From Anaerococcus sp. Marseille-Q7828 (GTDB taxonomy: Bacteria > Bacillota > Clostridia > Tissierellales > Peptoniphilaceae), in NCBI RefSeq assembly GCF_949769285.1, contig NZ_OX458331.1:1-64000 (forward strand): a stretch of 64,000 nt of DNA, written 5' to 3'. Shown one piece after another: positions 56,827 through 64,000 of this stretch (positions are counted from its first letter, which is position 1; every line of letters starts with the position of its first letter). A model generated the notes under the pieces. The model saw nothing but the letters and a program-made list of their open reading frames with translations. It ran no database searches and was not told where the DNA came from. The position numbers were made by a program, and so were the translations under genes.

Positions 56827-57828
56827 CTATTTTTGTGTATTAGCCCAGGCCAATGTTTCCTTTAGTACTGCTTCTGTGTCTTCTTCTCTTACCCTAAGTT
56901 CATCAAAAGCCACGTCTGTTGGTAGTCTAAATTCCATAGAGTTTGCCCTTAGCATATTTACTTGGCGAATGCCGTGTTCGACGCCCTTTTTATCTGTAAG
57001 TTCTTGATCTTCTTTGTAGGCTTCTTCCAATTCTTCAAAGCTCATAACTTGAAGCTTTGTTTTCTCTTCTTGACCTAGTTCTTCTACAATCTTTTTGTAG
57101 AAGTCTTCATATGAAATATATCCCGTTGCAAGTGGATAGGTCCTCCTATGTTGGCCATTTTCTAGGGCAGATATGGCAGCTTGTCCTACTTGGTCAGCTG
57201 TAACTGTTGCAGCTCCACCAGAAGTTACAGGCATAAAGTCTTGGCCACGGAGCATATCGACAAACATTGACCATAGAGGAATCTTGCCTTCCATTGTTCC
57301 AAATATATATGGCAGTCTTAGGACAGAAACATTCATTGATCCTTCGCCACCATACATGGCAAGCTTTTCTTGTAGAAGTCTTGTTTCTACATAAGGTTCC
57401 TTGTGGTAGTTGTACTCGCGAAGTTCTGCATTATTTTCGCCAAACTCAGCTGTATAGGAACCAAATACAACGAAGTTTTTGACTCCAGCTTCTTTAGCAA
57501 GACGGGCAAGTCTTTGAGTTGGCAAGACGTTTTTTTCGTAGAAAAACTTACGAGCTGGTTTTTCAGGTACTATCCTCTCATCGACGCCACCAGCATAAAC
57601 AAAACCATCACAATCTTTTAACATGGCAATGATTTCTTGATCAGAAAGATTGAAAAAGTTTGTGATGATAAATTCAACCTTATCTTCTTCTTTAAATTTC
57701 AAATTCTCTGGAAGTTCAACTATATCAACTGTTTTTACGCTATAGCCTCTGTTTACTGCTTCTTTGACGGTATGGTAGCCCAGAAATCCAGCTCCACCTA
57801 GGATAAAAATCTTATTTAATTGTTCCAT
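56827..57828 (-). CDS. NAD-dependent epimerase/dehydratase-family protein
   Basis: A 333-residue extended SDR protein. The NAD loop FILGGAGFLGYHTVKEA is at residues 8-24, and the fold continues through VVFGSYTAEFGE (near 118) with the YVETRLLQEKLA region at the place of the catalytic Tyr-x3-Lys; here the Tyr-x3-Lys itself is not plain, so activity may be altered. Substrate unknown. It is eight bases downstream of the DJ-1/PfpI gene and probably co-transcribed. Confidence 0.85.
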   Translation of the reverse strand: MEQLNKIFILGGAGFLGYHTVKEAVNRGYSVKTVDIVELPENLKFKEEDKVEFIITNFFNLSDQEIIAMLKDCDGFVYAGGVDERIVPEKPARKFFYEKNVLPTQRLARLAKEAGVKNFVVFGSYTAEFGENNAELREYNYHKEPYVETRLLQEKLAMYGGEGSMNVSVLRLPYIFGTMEGKIPLWSMFVDMLRGQDFMPVTSGGAATVTADQVGQAAISALENGQHRRTYPLATGYISYEDFYKKIVEELGQEEKTKLQVMSFEELEEAYKEDQELTDKKGVEHGIRQVNMLRANSMEFRLPTDVAFDELRVREEDTEAVLKETLAWANTQK

Positions 57829-57836
57829 AAATCCTC

Positions 57837-58439
57837 CTAATTATTGTTAATATAATCATAGCTTATATCATAATAAGCTTCCACAGCTTCTTGTTGGGTG
57901 CCCTTTTTTAGTTCTTCTACAGCTTTTTTGCCTTTTAAAATCTCAACTAGTCTCATAGCTAGATATACTGTAGTTGCCGCACCCCTACTAGTTGTAATAT
58001 TGCCATCAGTCACTACTATTTGATCATCAATATAAGCCCCAACATTATCAATATCTTCCTTCATACTTGGAAAAGATGTTGCTTTTTTATCTGCCAAAAC
58101 TCCTGCACGATTTAAAACTATAGGACCAGCACATATTGCAGCTATTACTTTGTTCTTTTGATCAAATTCTTTGATAATATCAATTACACGATTGTCATGA
58201 CGCAAGGTTTCTGCACCCTTTGTGCCACCTGGTACATATAAACCTAGGTAATCATCTATATTGATATCAGAAATGTGCTTATCAGCGCTTATTTTTATAT
58301 TAGATTTTGTGGTAACCGTTAGATCATCCATCACAGAAACAGTGTCGACATCAACGCCTGCCCTGCGTAAGTAGTCGATGACTGTTAGTCCTTCCACATC
58401 TTCAAAACCATCAGCAAGAAAAACAATAAATTTATCCAT
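57837..58439 (-). CDS. DJ-1/PfpI-family protein
   Basis: ATG 58439 is chosen, below GGAAAGG; the frame extends to 58508 but that would add 23 unlikely residues. The 200-residue protein has IVFLADGFEDVEG at the N-terminus (conserved Glu) and the nucleophilic-elbow Cys in VIAAICAGPIVL near residue 100. Members act as glyoxalases, deglycases or chaperones; the role here is open. Precedes the epimerase gene by eight bases. Confidence 0.9.
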   Translation of the reverse strand: MDKFIVFLADGFEDVEGLTVIDYLRRAGVDVDTVSVMDDLTVTTKSNIKISADKHISDINIDDYLGLYVPGGTKGAETLRHDNRVIDIIKEFDQKNKVIAAICAGPIVLNRAGVLADKKATSFPSMKEDIDNVGAYIDDQIVVTDGNITTSRGAATTVYLAMRLVEILKGKKAVEELKKGTQQEAVEAYYDISYDYINNN

Positions 58440-58560
58440 AAGAATCCTTTCCTTTATTTTACATTCTTTTAGAATATATACCCCTTTTGAAATGAAGCTA
58501 TATATCATAGCAAGAACTTTATTATCCTAACGACTTTCTTAATAATCGTCTGCATTGATA

Positions 58561-58598
58561 GTAAAAGAGCCCTTGCACTGATGCAAGGACCCTCTTAC
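58561..58598 (-). terminator. Terminator of the leucine dehydrogenase operon
   Basis: GTAAGAGGG-TCCTTGCA pairs with TGCAAGG-GCTCTTTTAC around four bases on the minus strand, with two internal mismatches and a short T run. It follows the dehydrogenase stop by about 20 bases. Confidence 0.6.
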
Positions 58599-58617
58599 TA
58601 ACGATAATACTTATTTT

Positions 58618-59712
58618 CTATCTTTTTATAGAAGATTTAGATTCTTTTTCGAATATTCCCTTTGTTTTTTCTATGTCTTCTATCCTTCTTTCTGCAAGTC
58701 TATTTGCAGCTACATTTGTAGGAATATCTTCATTTTTGGAAATTTCAAATACTTTTAGGATTTGATCGCCAATTTTGTCTATTTTCTTGTTGGCTCTTTC
58801 TCTATTAAAACCCCCGTATAGTTCATCGTGGCAATGAATTACTCCACCTGCGTTTACTATGAAGTCTGGAGCATAGAGAATACCCTTATCTTTTAACATT
58901 TGACCATGGCGTTCTTCTTTAAGTTGATTGTTGGCAGAACCACATATTATGTTAAATTTCATCAAATCGATTGTTTGATCATTTACTGTGGCACCAAGGG
59001 CACACGGACAATATATATCCCCTTGCCAATCCCACATTTTGTCAGGATCGACTATAGCAAATCCTTCTTTTTTAGCCTTTTCAATCAGTTCTTGGTTGAT
59101 GTCGCATACGGATACATCAGCGCCTTCTTCTTTCAAAAATTTAGCTATTTCGCTACCTACATGGCCAAAACCTTGGATTAGTATTTTCTTATCTTTTAGT
59201 AAGTCATCGCCGTATTTTTCTTTGGCTGAAGCCTTCATAGACATATATACTCCACGGGCTGTGGATGGTGATGGGTTGCCACTAGTGCCTGGCTTCATTG
59301 TTGTTCCAAGTACATAGTTTGTTTCCTGGTATACAAAGTCCATATCTTCTTCGCTTGATCCTACGTCTTCAGCTGTGATATATCTGCCTTCAAGAGAATC
59401 TATATATCGACCAAGAGATCTGAGCATAGCTTCTGATTTTGGATGTTCCTTATCCACCATTACAACTGTTTTGGCACCACCTGCCCAAATACCACAAGCG
59501 GCATTTTTGTAGGTCATGCCACGAGCTAGTCTCATGGCATCTTCAATGGCATCCTCTTCTGAGTCGTATTCCCAAATTCTCATTCCACCAATAGCTGGAC
59601 CTAGAACTGTGTTGTGTATGCAGGTAACTGCACGCAAGCCTGTTTGTACGTCATTCATGAATATTAGTTGTTCAAAATCATGCTCTTGCATTTTTTCAAA
59701 TATATTTGCCAT
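58618..59712 (-). CDS. Leucine/branched-chain amino acid dehydrogenase
   Basis: Start set at ATG 59712: the frame extends further but only this gives the standard N-terminus MANIFEKMQEHDFEQLIF and the typical 364 residues. It deaminates leucine, valine or isoleucine to 2-oxoacids with NAD. Motifs: GPAIGGMRIW (near 38), catalytic-lysine segment CGIWAGGAKTVV (near 73), and NAD loop IQGFGHVGSEIAKFL (near 178). It follows the 2-oxoacid:ferredoxin oxidoreductase genes, so its product feeds that complex. Confidence 0.93.
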   Translation of the reverse strand: MANIFEKMQEHDFEQLIFMNDVQTGLRAVTCIHNTVLGPAIGGMRIWEYDSEEDAIEDAMRLARGMTYKNAACGIWAGGAKTVVMVDKEHPKSEAMLRSLGRYIDSLEGRYITAEDVGSSEEDMDFVYQETNYVLGTTMKPGTSGNPSPSTARGVYMSMKASAKEKYGDDLLKDKKILIQGFGHVGSEIAKFLKEEGADVSVCDINQELIEKAKKEGFAIVDPDKMWDWQGDIYCPCALGATVNDQTIDLMKFNIICGSANNQLKEERHGQMLKDKGILYAPDFIVNAGGVIHCHDELYGGFNRERANKKIDKIGDQILKVFEISKNEDIPTNVAANRLAERRIEDIEKTKGIFEKESKSSIKR

Positions 59713-59758
59713 AGTACACTCTTCTCTCTTTTTATTAAATTGTCGCTGTTTTATATCC

Positions 59759-60889
59759 TTAAAAAGCTGAATATGATTGGTCAGCCCACCATTGTTCTTG
59801 GTGTAATTTTGTGTGTTCGTCAAATTGATCAAAGTGCATTTTTTCCCATTTAATCAACTCAGTATACAATTTCTTTGATTTTTCTTCTTCTACTCTTTCA
59901 CTTGCTTTCTTGTAAAAATCTAGTTCGTTATATTCTATATACAAAGCATTCTTAAGGGCAGATATTATTAGTTCACCTTCAAAGTCATCAGCCTTTGAGT
60001 CTTCAAATATAGCTGTTGTTTGGTAAGCATCATAATTTTGTTCTAGATTATCACTGCCTTCTTCTAAAGAAGCTAGCAAGTCTTTAATATAGCTTACATG
60101 CTCTTCTTCTTGGATAGCTATAGATTCAAATATTGCCTTGTAATCTCCATCTAGTTTTTCGTTAAGTGATTTGTAATAATCAATAGCATTTTGTTCAAAT
60201 TCCAATGCATATCTTGCAGTTGTGATTGGATCATCGAATATAGACTCATCATATTTAAACTTTGCTTCAAACTCCTTGTTTGCAGCAAGGGCAAATGATT
60301 TTGGTGTTTTTCTATATTGATCTTTTTGATTATTATTGCCAGTTTCATTATTTTTAATTAAATTCATTCCTTCATCTAGGGCCTTTTGGTTTGCTGGAAT
60401 CAAGTGTTTTTTCTTATCTCCAAAAACTTTTGTGAAAGCTTCGATGATTGAATCTAGTTTTAGTAAGTTGGTAACTTCAAGAAAAGAACCAAGCATTACC
60501 ATATTTGCCATTTTTATATTGCCAAGTTCTTGGGCTTTACCACTTACAGGAACTTCGTAGATATTGATTTTGTCGTTTTCATAACCTTTTGTATCAATTA
60601 GTGAAGTGTTGATAAATAGATTGCCACCTTCTGATACCTTATCTTTAAATTTGTCAAAAGAAGGTTGGTTCATAACTATCATATCAGTAGCAATATCAAC
60701 GTTTGGAGCTCCAACTGGATCATCTGATATTACTACAGAACAGTTTGCTGAGCCACCTCTCATTTCTGGACCATAGGATGGATACCAAGAAACTTCCTTG
60801 CCTTCTACCATACCTGCATAGGTTATCATTTGACCCATTGCAAGTACACCTTGACCACCAAATCCTGCACATAAAATACGTCTTTGCAT
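59759..60889 (-). CDS. 2-oxoacid:ferredoxin oxidoreductase gamma subunit fused to a ferritin-like domain
   Basis: Residues 1-185 are the gamma subunit of a 2-oxoacid:ferredoxin oxidoreductase (ILCAGFGGQGVLAMGQMITY, then SYGPEMRGGSANCSVVISD). After an Asn/Lys linker, residues about 213-376 are a rubrerythrin/ferritin-like four-helix domain with two carboxylate helices pairs: LEFEQNAIDYYKSL and IAIQEEEHVSYIKD, then YIEYNELDFYKKA and EKMHFDQFDEHTK, i.e. the E...ExxH patterns that bind a di-iron centre. Separate gamma subunits are about 180 residues. The fusion suggests O2 or peroxide protection, or iron handling, at the enzyme; this is inference. Confidence 0.88.
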   Translation of the reverse strand: MQRRILCAGFGGQGVLAMGQMITYAGMVEGKEVSWYPSYGPEMRGGSANCSVVISDDPVGAPNVDIATDMIVMNQPSFDKFKDKVSEGGNLFINTSLIDTKGYENDKINIYEVPVSGKAQELGNIKMANMVMLGSFLEVTNLLKLDSIIEAFTKVFGDKKKHLIPANQKALDEGMNLIKNNETGNNNQKDQYRKTPKSFALAANKEFEAKFKYDESIFDDPITTARYALEFEQNAIDYYKSLNEKLDGDYKAIFESIAIQEEEHVSYIKDLLASLEEGSDNLEQNYDAYQTTAIFEDSKADDFEGELIISALKNALYIEYNELDFYKKASERVEEEKSKKLYTELIKWEKMHFDQFDEHTKLHQEQWWADQSYSAF

Positions 60890-60893
60890 ACTA

Positions 60894-61640
60894 TTACTCC
60901 TTTATTCTTCCTAATGGATAGTAAGGGATCATGTTGTCATCAACCCATTTCATGGCTTCTACTGGTGTCATACCCCAGTTGGTAGAACATGTTGAAAGTA
61001 CTTCAACTATTCCAAATCCCTTGCCTTCTATTTGATATTCAAAGCATTTTTTTATGGCTGCCTTTGCTTTTCTAATTCCTGCTGGAGAGTTTACTGCAAC
61101 TCTTTCTACAAATTTTGCTCCGTCGATTGTAGCAAGCATTTCTGAAACTTTTATAGGTTTACCTGACCAAGCTTCATAACGGCCTTTTGGAGATGTTGTT
61201 GTAACTTGGCCTACTAGTGTTGTAGGTGCCATTTGTCCACCAGTCATACCGTATATAGCGTTGTTGATAAATATTACTGATATATTTTCGCCCCTGTGAG
61301 CTGCATGGACTATTTCGTTGGTACCGATTGATGCTAGGTCTCCATCACCTTGGTATGTAAATACAAATTTATCTGGTTCTACTCTCTTGATGCCTGTAGC
61401 AAGCGCTGGTGCTCTACCATGATCTGCTAGAGTCATATCGAAATTCCAATATGCTGTAGATGGAGCTGCACAACCTACTGGAGCAACACCAACAGTTTTA
61501 CCATCAACACCAAGTTCTACAAGGCATTCAGCTACTAGTTTGTGAACTATGCCGTGTGTACATCCTGGGCAAAAGTGAAGGGGTGTATCTGTTAATGCAG
61601 TTGATTTTTCATAAACCACTTTTTCTTTTACTTCAGTCAT
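60894..61640 (-). CDS. 2-oxoacid:ferredoxin oxidoreductase beta subunit (TPP-binding)
   Basis: The thiamine-diphosphate subunit of the complex, 248 residues. HFCPGCTHGIVHKLVAECL near residue 22 has the conserved CPGCxHG; the TPP-Mg motif is GDGDLASIGTNE near residue 98 with NNAIYGMTGGQ after it. It overlaps the alpha gene by one base, so stoichiometric translation is likely, and the gamma fusion follows in four bases. With leucine dehydrogenase in the operon, branched-chain 2-oxoacids (VOR type) are the probable substrates rather than 2-oxoglutarate. Confidence 0.93.
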   Translation of the reverse strand: MTEVKEKVVYEKSTALTDTPLHFCPGCTHGIVHKLVAECLVELGVDGKTVGVAPVGCAAPSTAYWNFDMTLADHGRAPALATGIKRVEPDKFVFTYQGDGDLASIGTNEIVHAAHRGENISVIFINNAIYGMTGGQMAPTTLVGQVTTTSPKGRYEAWSGKPIKVSEMLATIDGAKFVERVAVNSPAGIRKAKAAIKKCFEYQIEGKGFGIVEVLSTCSTNWGMTPVEAMKWVDDNMIPYYPLGRIKE

Positions 61641-62701
61641 TATTTGCCTCCCAATATTTCCATTGCTTTAACTACTATTTCATTTGCAGTAGGGATCATG
61701 CCACCAAGCCTATTATAGAAGTGAATATTTGCTTTTCCTTCTGCCGCTATTTTTACATCTTCTATCATTTGACCATTGTTTAATTCTACAACTAGTATAT
61801 CTTCACATGGTAAGTTTTTGTAAGAATCAAATGGGAATGGCCATACTGATATTGGTCTAACAAGTCCAACCTTGTAGCCATTTTCTCTTAAGATGTGGAT
61901 GGCTGTCTTTACAATCCTAGCTGTTGATCCATAAGCTGTCAAAACAAGGTCGCAGTCTTCGATACCATCTGTTTCTACTACAACTTCTTTTTCCATAACT
62001 TCTAGGTATTTTTCGTATCTTTTTCTGTTTATCTTTTCAAGTTCTGGAGTTGATAGTTCTAGAGATGTTAAGACATTTCTATGTCCTCTTTGGCCACTAT
62101 TACCATCTGTAACCCAAGGCTTATTAGCTTTGTTTAAAACTTCTTCATTAGGCTCTGGGAATTCTACTGGTTCCATCATTTGGCCAAGCATACCATCTGC
62201 CATTATGAAAGCTGGCATTCTCCACTCATCAGCTTTGTCAAAGGCCTTGATAGTGTAGTCAACAAGTTCTTGGACATTGCTTGGAGCATAGGCTAATACT
62301 CTATAGTCACCATTTCCACCGCCTCTAGTTGTTTGGAAGTAGTCTGTTTGAGAAGGTTGGATTGAACCAAGTCCTGGGCCACCACGCATCATATTTACGA
62401 TAACCATTGGCAAATCAGATCCTGCTGCAGAAGATATACCTTCTTGCATTAGTGATATACCAGGTCCTGAAGATGATGTCATTGTCCTATGTCCTGCAGC
62501 TGCTGCTCCATAAAGCATATAGATAGAAGCAACTTCACTTTCAGCTTGAAGGAAAACTCCTCCTACTTCTGGCAATTTTCTAGCAAAATATTCTGGAACT
62601 TCTGATTGTGGTGTGATTGGGTAACCAAAATAACTTCTACAACCAGCTCTAATTGCAGCTTCTGCTAATGCTTCATTGCCTTTCATTAAAACTTTTGTCA
62701 T
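61640..62701 (-). CDS. 2-oxoacid:ferredoxin oxidoreductase alpha subunit
   Basis: The pyruvate-ferredoxin-oxidoreductase-like N-domain subunit, 353 residues. GNEALAEAAIRAGCRSYFGYPITPQSE at the start, then the TSSSGPGISLMQEGISSAAG segment near 75 and RGGPGLGSIQPSQTDYFQ near 107 are family hallmarks. It forms with the beta, gamma and delta subunits the complex that oxidatively decarboxylates 2-oxoacids to acyl-CoA with reduction of ferredoxin. TTTCCTCC before the start is a strong site on this strand. Confidence 0.93.
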   Translation of the reverse strand: MTKVLMKGNEALAEAAIRAGCRSYFGYPITPQSEVPEYFARKLPEVGGVFLQAESEVASIYMLYGAAAAGHRTMTSSSGPGISLMQEGISSAAGSDLPMVIVNMMRGGPGLGSIQPSQTDYFQTTRGGGNGDYRVLAYAPSNVQELVDYTIKAFDKADEWRMPAFIMADGMLGQMMEPVEFPEPNEEVLNKANKPWVTDGNSGQRGHRNVLTSLELSTPELEKINRKRYEKYLEVMEKEVVVETDGIEDCDLVLTAYGSTARIVKTAIHILRENGYKVGLVRPISVWPFPFDSYKNLPCEDILVVELNNGQMIEDVKIAAEGKANIHFYNRLGGMIPTANEIVVKAMEILGGK

Positions 62702-62710
62702 AGTTTCCTC

Positions 62711-62944
62711 CTATACTAATTTATAAACTGAAATAACTGAGTCAGGGCAAGTTATAGCACAGTTTCCACAAGCTATACAATCATCAGCTCTTACAGCGCT
62801 TGATGGTGAATAACCCTTTGCATTGATAGTATTTAGGTCAAGCTCTAATACATTTTTAGGGCATACACTAACACAAAGACCGCAGCCTTTGCATAGATCT
62901 TTTTCTATTACTACCTTTCCTAGTCTTTTTTTTGTTTCTGTCAT
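62711..62944 (-). CDS. Ferredoxin-type delta subunit, two 4Fe-4S clusters
   Basis: A 77-residue 2[4Fe-4S] ferredoxin with motifs CKGCGLCVSVCP (near residue 18) and CIACGNCAITCP (near residue 57), spaced as in the delta subunits of 2-oxoacid oxidoreductases. It carries electrons from the TPP site to free ferredoxin. Ten bases before the alpha gene; GGAGGAAA at its start. Confidence 0.95.
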   Translation of the reverse strand: MTETKKRLGKVVIEKDLCKGCGLCVSVCPKNVLELDLNTINAKGYSPSSAVRADDCIACGNCAITCPDSVISVYKLV

Positions 62945-62953
62945 ATTTCCTCC

Positions 62954-63637
62954 TTAGCTCATCCAATCTGATCTGAAGTACAAATCGATAGGAAATAATT
63001 TATCTTTAACTTCATTAGAAACATCCGGATCAGATCTCATAGCCTCCGCTAGATCTCTTTTACATACATTGTATCTAAATTCTATGCCAACTCTTTCAGA
63101 AACTTCTTTAACAATGGAATATCCCTTAAGAACATCTTCCATTGATGTGTCCTTCAACATATGAGTATTATTTATCAGTGTATTTGCCTTTATACCACCC
63201 ATCCCTTCTATTTGATTCATATAAGCTATAATAGCATCTGGATTGCTAGTTTCTGGTCTATTGGTATTAATTACAAAAATATTGTCAGTATCTACTAAAT
63301 ATGGACTATAGGTGCGAAGAATCAAGGCTCCTTTTGGATCTCCTCCAACATCCAAGATTGCCTGGTAATCCTTGTTTTGGATAGGCTTTAGGATACTTGC
63401 ATCCAAGGCTGGCACGTCCAAAACATCTTGGTGGCCCCTGGATGATGAATAAACCTCTATACCTTGATCAGCCAAAAAGTCCGTCTTCTCACGCGACCTA
63501 AAATACATATTGATAATATCCAAATCGCAGATAGCAACATTTTTGTATTGCTCTTTCAAATAAAGAGCGTAGTTAATGGAAAATTCAGTCTTGCCACTAC
63601 CAAAATGGCCAAAAACGATATGAATTCTATTTTCCAC
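62954..63637 (-). CDS. P-loop NTPase of the MinD/CobQ type
   Basis: A 227-residue protein with a Walker A IVFGHFGSGKTEFSINYA near residue 8, a CDLDIINMYFRSRE switch-like segment near residue 37, and ILDVGGDPKGALIL near residue 94 as the Walker B-like strand, giving a deviant-Walker SIMIBI ATPase. It is first in the leucine/2-oxoacid operon. Such ATPases often act as maturation or insertion factors for metal cofactors, but its job here is unknown. Confidence 0.85.
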   Translation of the reverse strand: MENRIHIVFGHFGSGKTEFSINYALYLKEQYKNVAICDLDIINMYFRSREKTDFLADQGIEVYSSSRGHQDVLDVPALDASILKPIQNKDYQAILDVGGDPKGALILRTYSPYLVDTDNIFVINTNRPETSNPDAIIAYMNQIEGMGGIKANTLINNTHMLKDTSMEDVLKGYSIVKEVSERVGIEFRYNVCKRDLAEAMRSDPDVSNEVKDKLFPIDLYFRSDWMS

Positions 63638-63699
63638 TTATAACTCCTTTTTAAATATTGGAATCAACTATTTTTATCTTTAAGTATAAGCAATTATAG

Positions 63700-63713
63700 T
63701 GAAAACGTTATTT
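63700..63713 (+). promoter_or_regulatory. Possible cre site in the 2-oxoacid operon promoter
   Basis: TGAAAACGTTATTT fits the cre consensus TGWAANCGNTNWCA except for the last two bases. It lies immediately upstream of the -10 box on the minus strand, so a bound CcpA would compete with polymerase. Shares TGAAAACG with the site before the glv operon. Confidence 0.35.
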
Positions 63714-63807
63714 ATATACTCAAAAAAAATAAGTCAATGAATTTTATATAAGATACAAATAATCACAATAATTAAGTTTAATAATGCAAGCTTACAAGTA
63801 TTAAGAT

Positions 63808-63821
63808 ATTTACCGGTAAAT
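63808..63821. promoter_or_regulatory. 14-base palindrome upstream of the 2-oxoacid operon
   Basis: ATTTACCGGTAAAT is self-complementary over its full length with a GC centre in very AT-rich DNA. An operator is possible; no regulator gene is in the window. Confidence 0.35.
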
Positions 63822-64000
63822 TTTATATGTACTCTCTTTAATGATTTTAATCACCAAGATTAGATTTATTAAGTATTTATAAGCCCTAGATATCCTACTA
63901 GTAATCTATAGCATGCTAAGCAAAATATTCTTAAAGATATTCATAGAAAAATAGTTCAAATTCCTTTTAGCTCTTCTCCACTTTCTAATATTTGTGTAGA

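Larger units (their letters stand above)
63638..64000. other. 363-base spacer at the window end
   Basis: AT-rich DNA holding the promoter of the 2-oxoacid operon. A TATAAT (63693-63698, minus strand) is the likely -10; TTGAGT upstream is at a 19-base spacing. ATTTACCGGTAAAT (63808-63821) is a perfect 14-base palindrome. The last 45 bases could be the end of a minus-strand frame (ILESGEELKGI then stop), too short to call. Confidence 0.5.

Noticed and set aside
58555-58605. T-box or riboswitch-like element
   Set aside because: The hairpin follows, rather than precedes, a gene on its strand, and no specifier or T-box sequence was seen; a terminator explains it.
63955-64000. Possible 3' end of a minus-strand gene at the window edge
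   Set aside because: Only about 14 codons before a stop; too little to distinguish from chance.

Overview
The window comes from a low-GC, Gram-positive, anaerobic, amino-acid-fermenting Firmicute, most likely an anaerobic coccus of the Anaerococcus/Peptoniphilus type. This is inferred from AT-rich codon use, strong Shine-Dalgarno sites, TTGACA/TATAAT promoters, a class III fructose-1,6-bisphosphatase, a butyrate-type thiolase and CoA-transferase pair, and a branched-chain 2-oxoacid:ferredoxin oxidoreductase operon. No rRNA, tRNA or CRISPR array was seen.

Layout. 1-4.0 kb: the str operon (rpsL-rpsG-fusA-tuf, minus strand, tuf cut by the window edge). 4.1-5.6 kb: a FAD/NAD(P)-binding protein. 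5.6-10.0 kb: an alpha-glucoside locus with a PTS IICB (frameshifted at its N-terminus), a GH4 6-phospho-alpha-glucosidase and two RpiR regulators. 10.2-10.8 kb: tpx. 10.8-12.2 kb: a decayed IS1182-like element. 12.3-16.3 kb: a 1334-residue multidomain protein (kinase, Rossmann, RyR-like, Card1/DUF1887-like). 16.5-25.1 kb: a luciferase-like oxidoreductase, then rpoBC with its own consensus promoter and a leader terminator. 25-36.4 kb: nitroreductase, fbp with small membrane proteins, cyclophilin, a phospholipase D-like protein, a secreted SH3/lysozyme-like protein, ddl-murF and a PfkB sugar kinase. 36.5-44 kb: nucleoside salvage, a GntR-controlled ABC exporter, cardiolipin synthase, a pyridoxal-kinase-like gene and a MATE exporter. 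44-47 kb: thiolase and CoA-transferase of butyrate metabolism. 47.0-47.5 kb: a structured, repeat-rich spacer next to rlmH. 47.5-51.8 kb: rlmH, an ATP-cone protein, a YdaT-like protein and dinB, divergent from an XRE/ImmA-like pair plus mnmM. 51.8-56.0 kb: five secreted proteins sharing one short helical motif. 56.1-63.6 kb: DUF2922/DUF1659, epimerase, DJ-1, leucine dehydrogenase and the oxidoreductase operon, whose gamma subunit is fused to a ferritin-like domain.

How the genes work together. Leucine dehydrogenase makes branched-chain 2-oxoacids, the four-subunit oxidoreductase turns them into acyl-CoA plus reduced ferredoxin, and thiolase and CoA-transferase belong to butyrate-type acyl-CoA metabolism. 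The strongest candidates for undescribed biology are the kinase/Card1-like protein, the secreted family sharing a YPKT motif, the XRE/ImmA-like pair facing dinB across an operator-like site, and the gamma-subunit/ferritin-like fusion.
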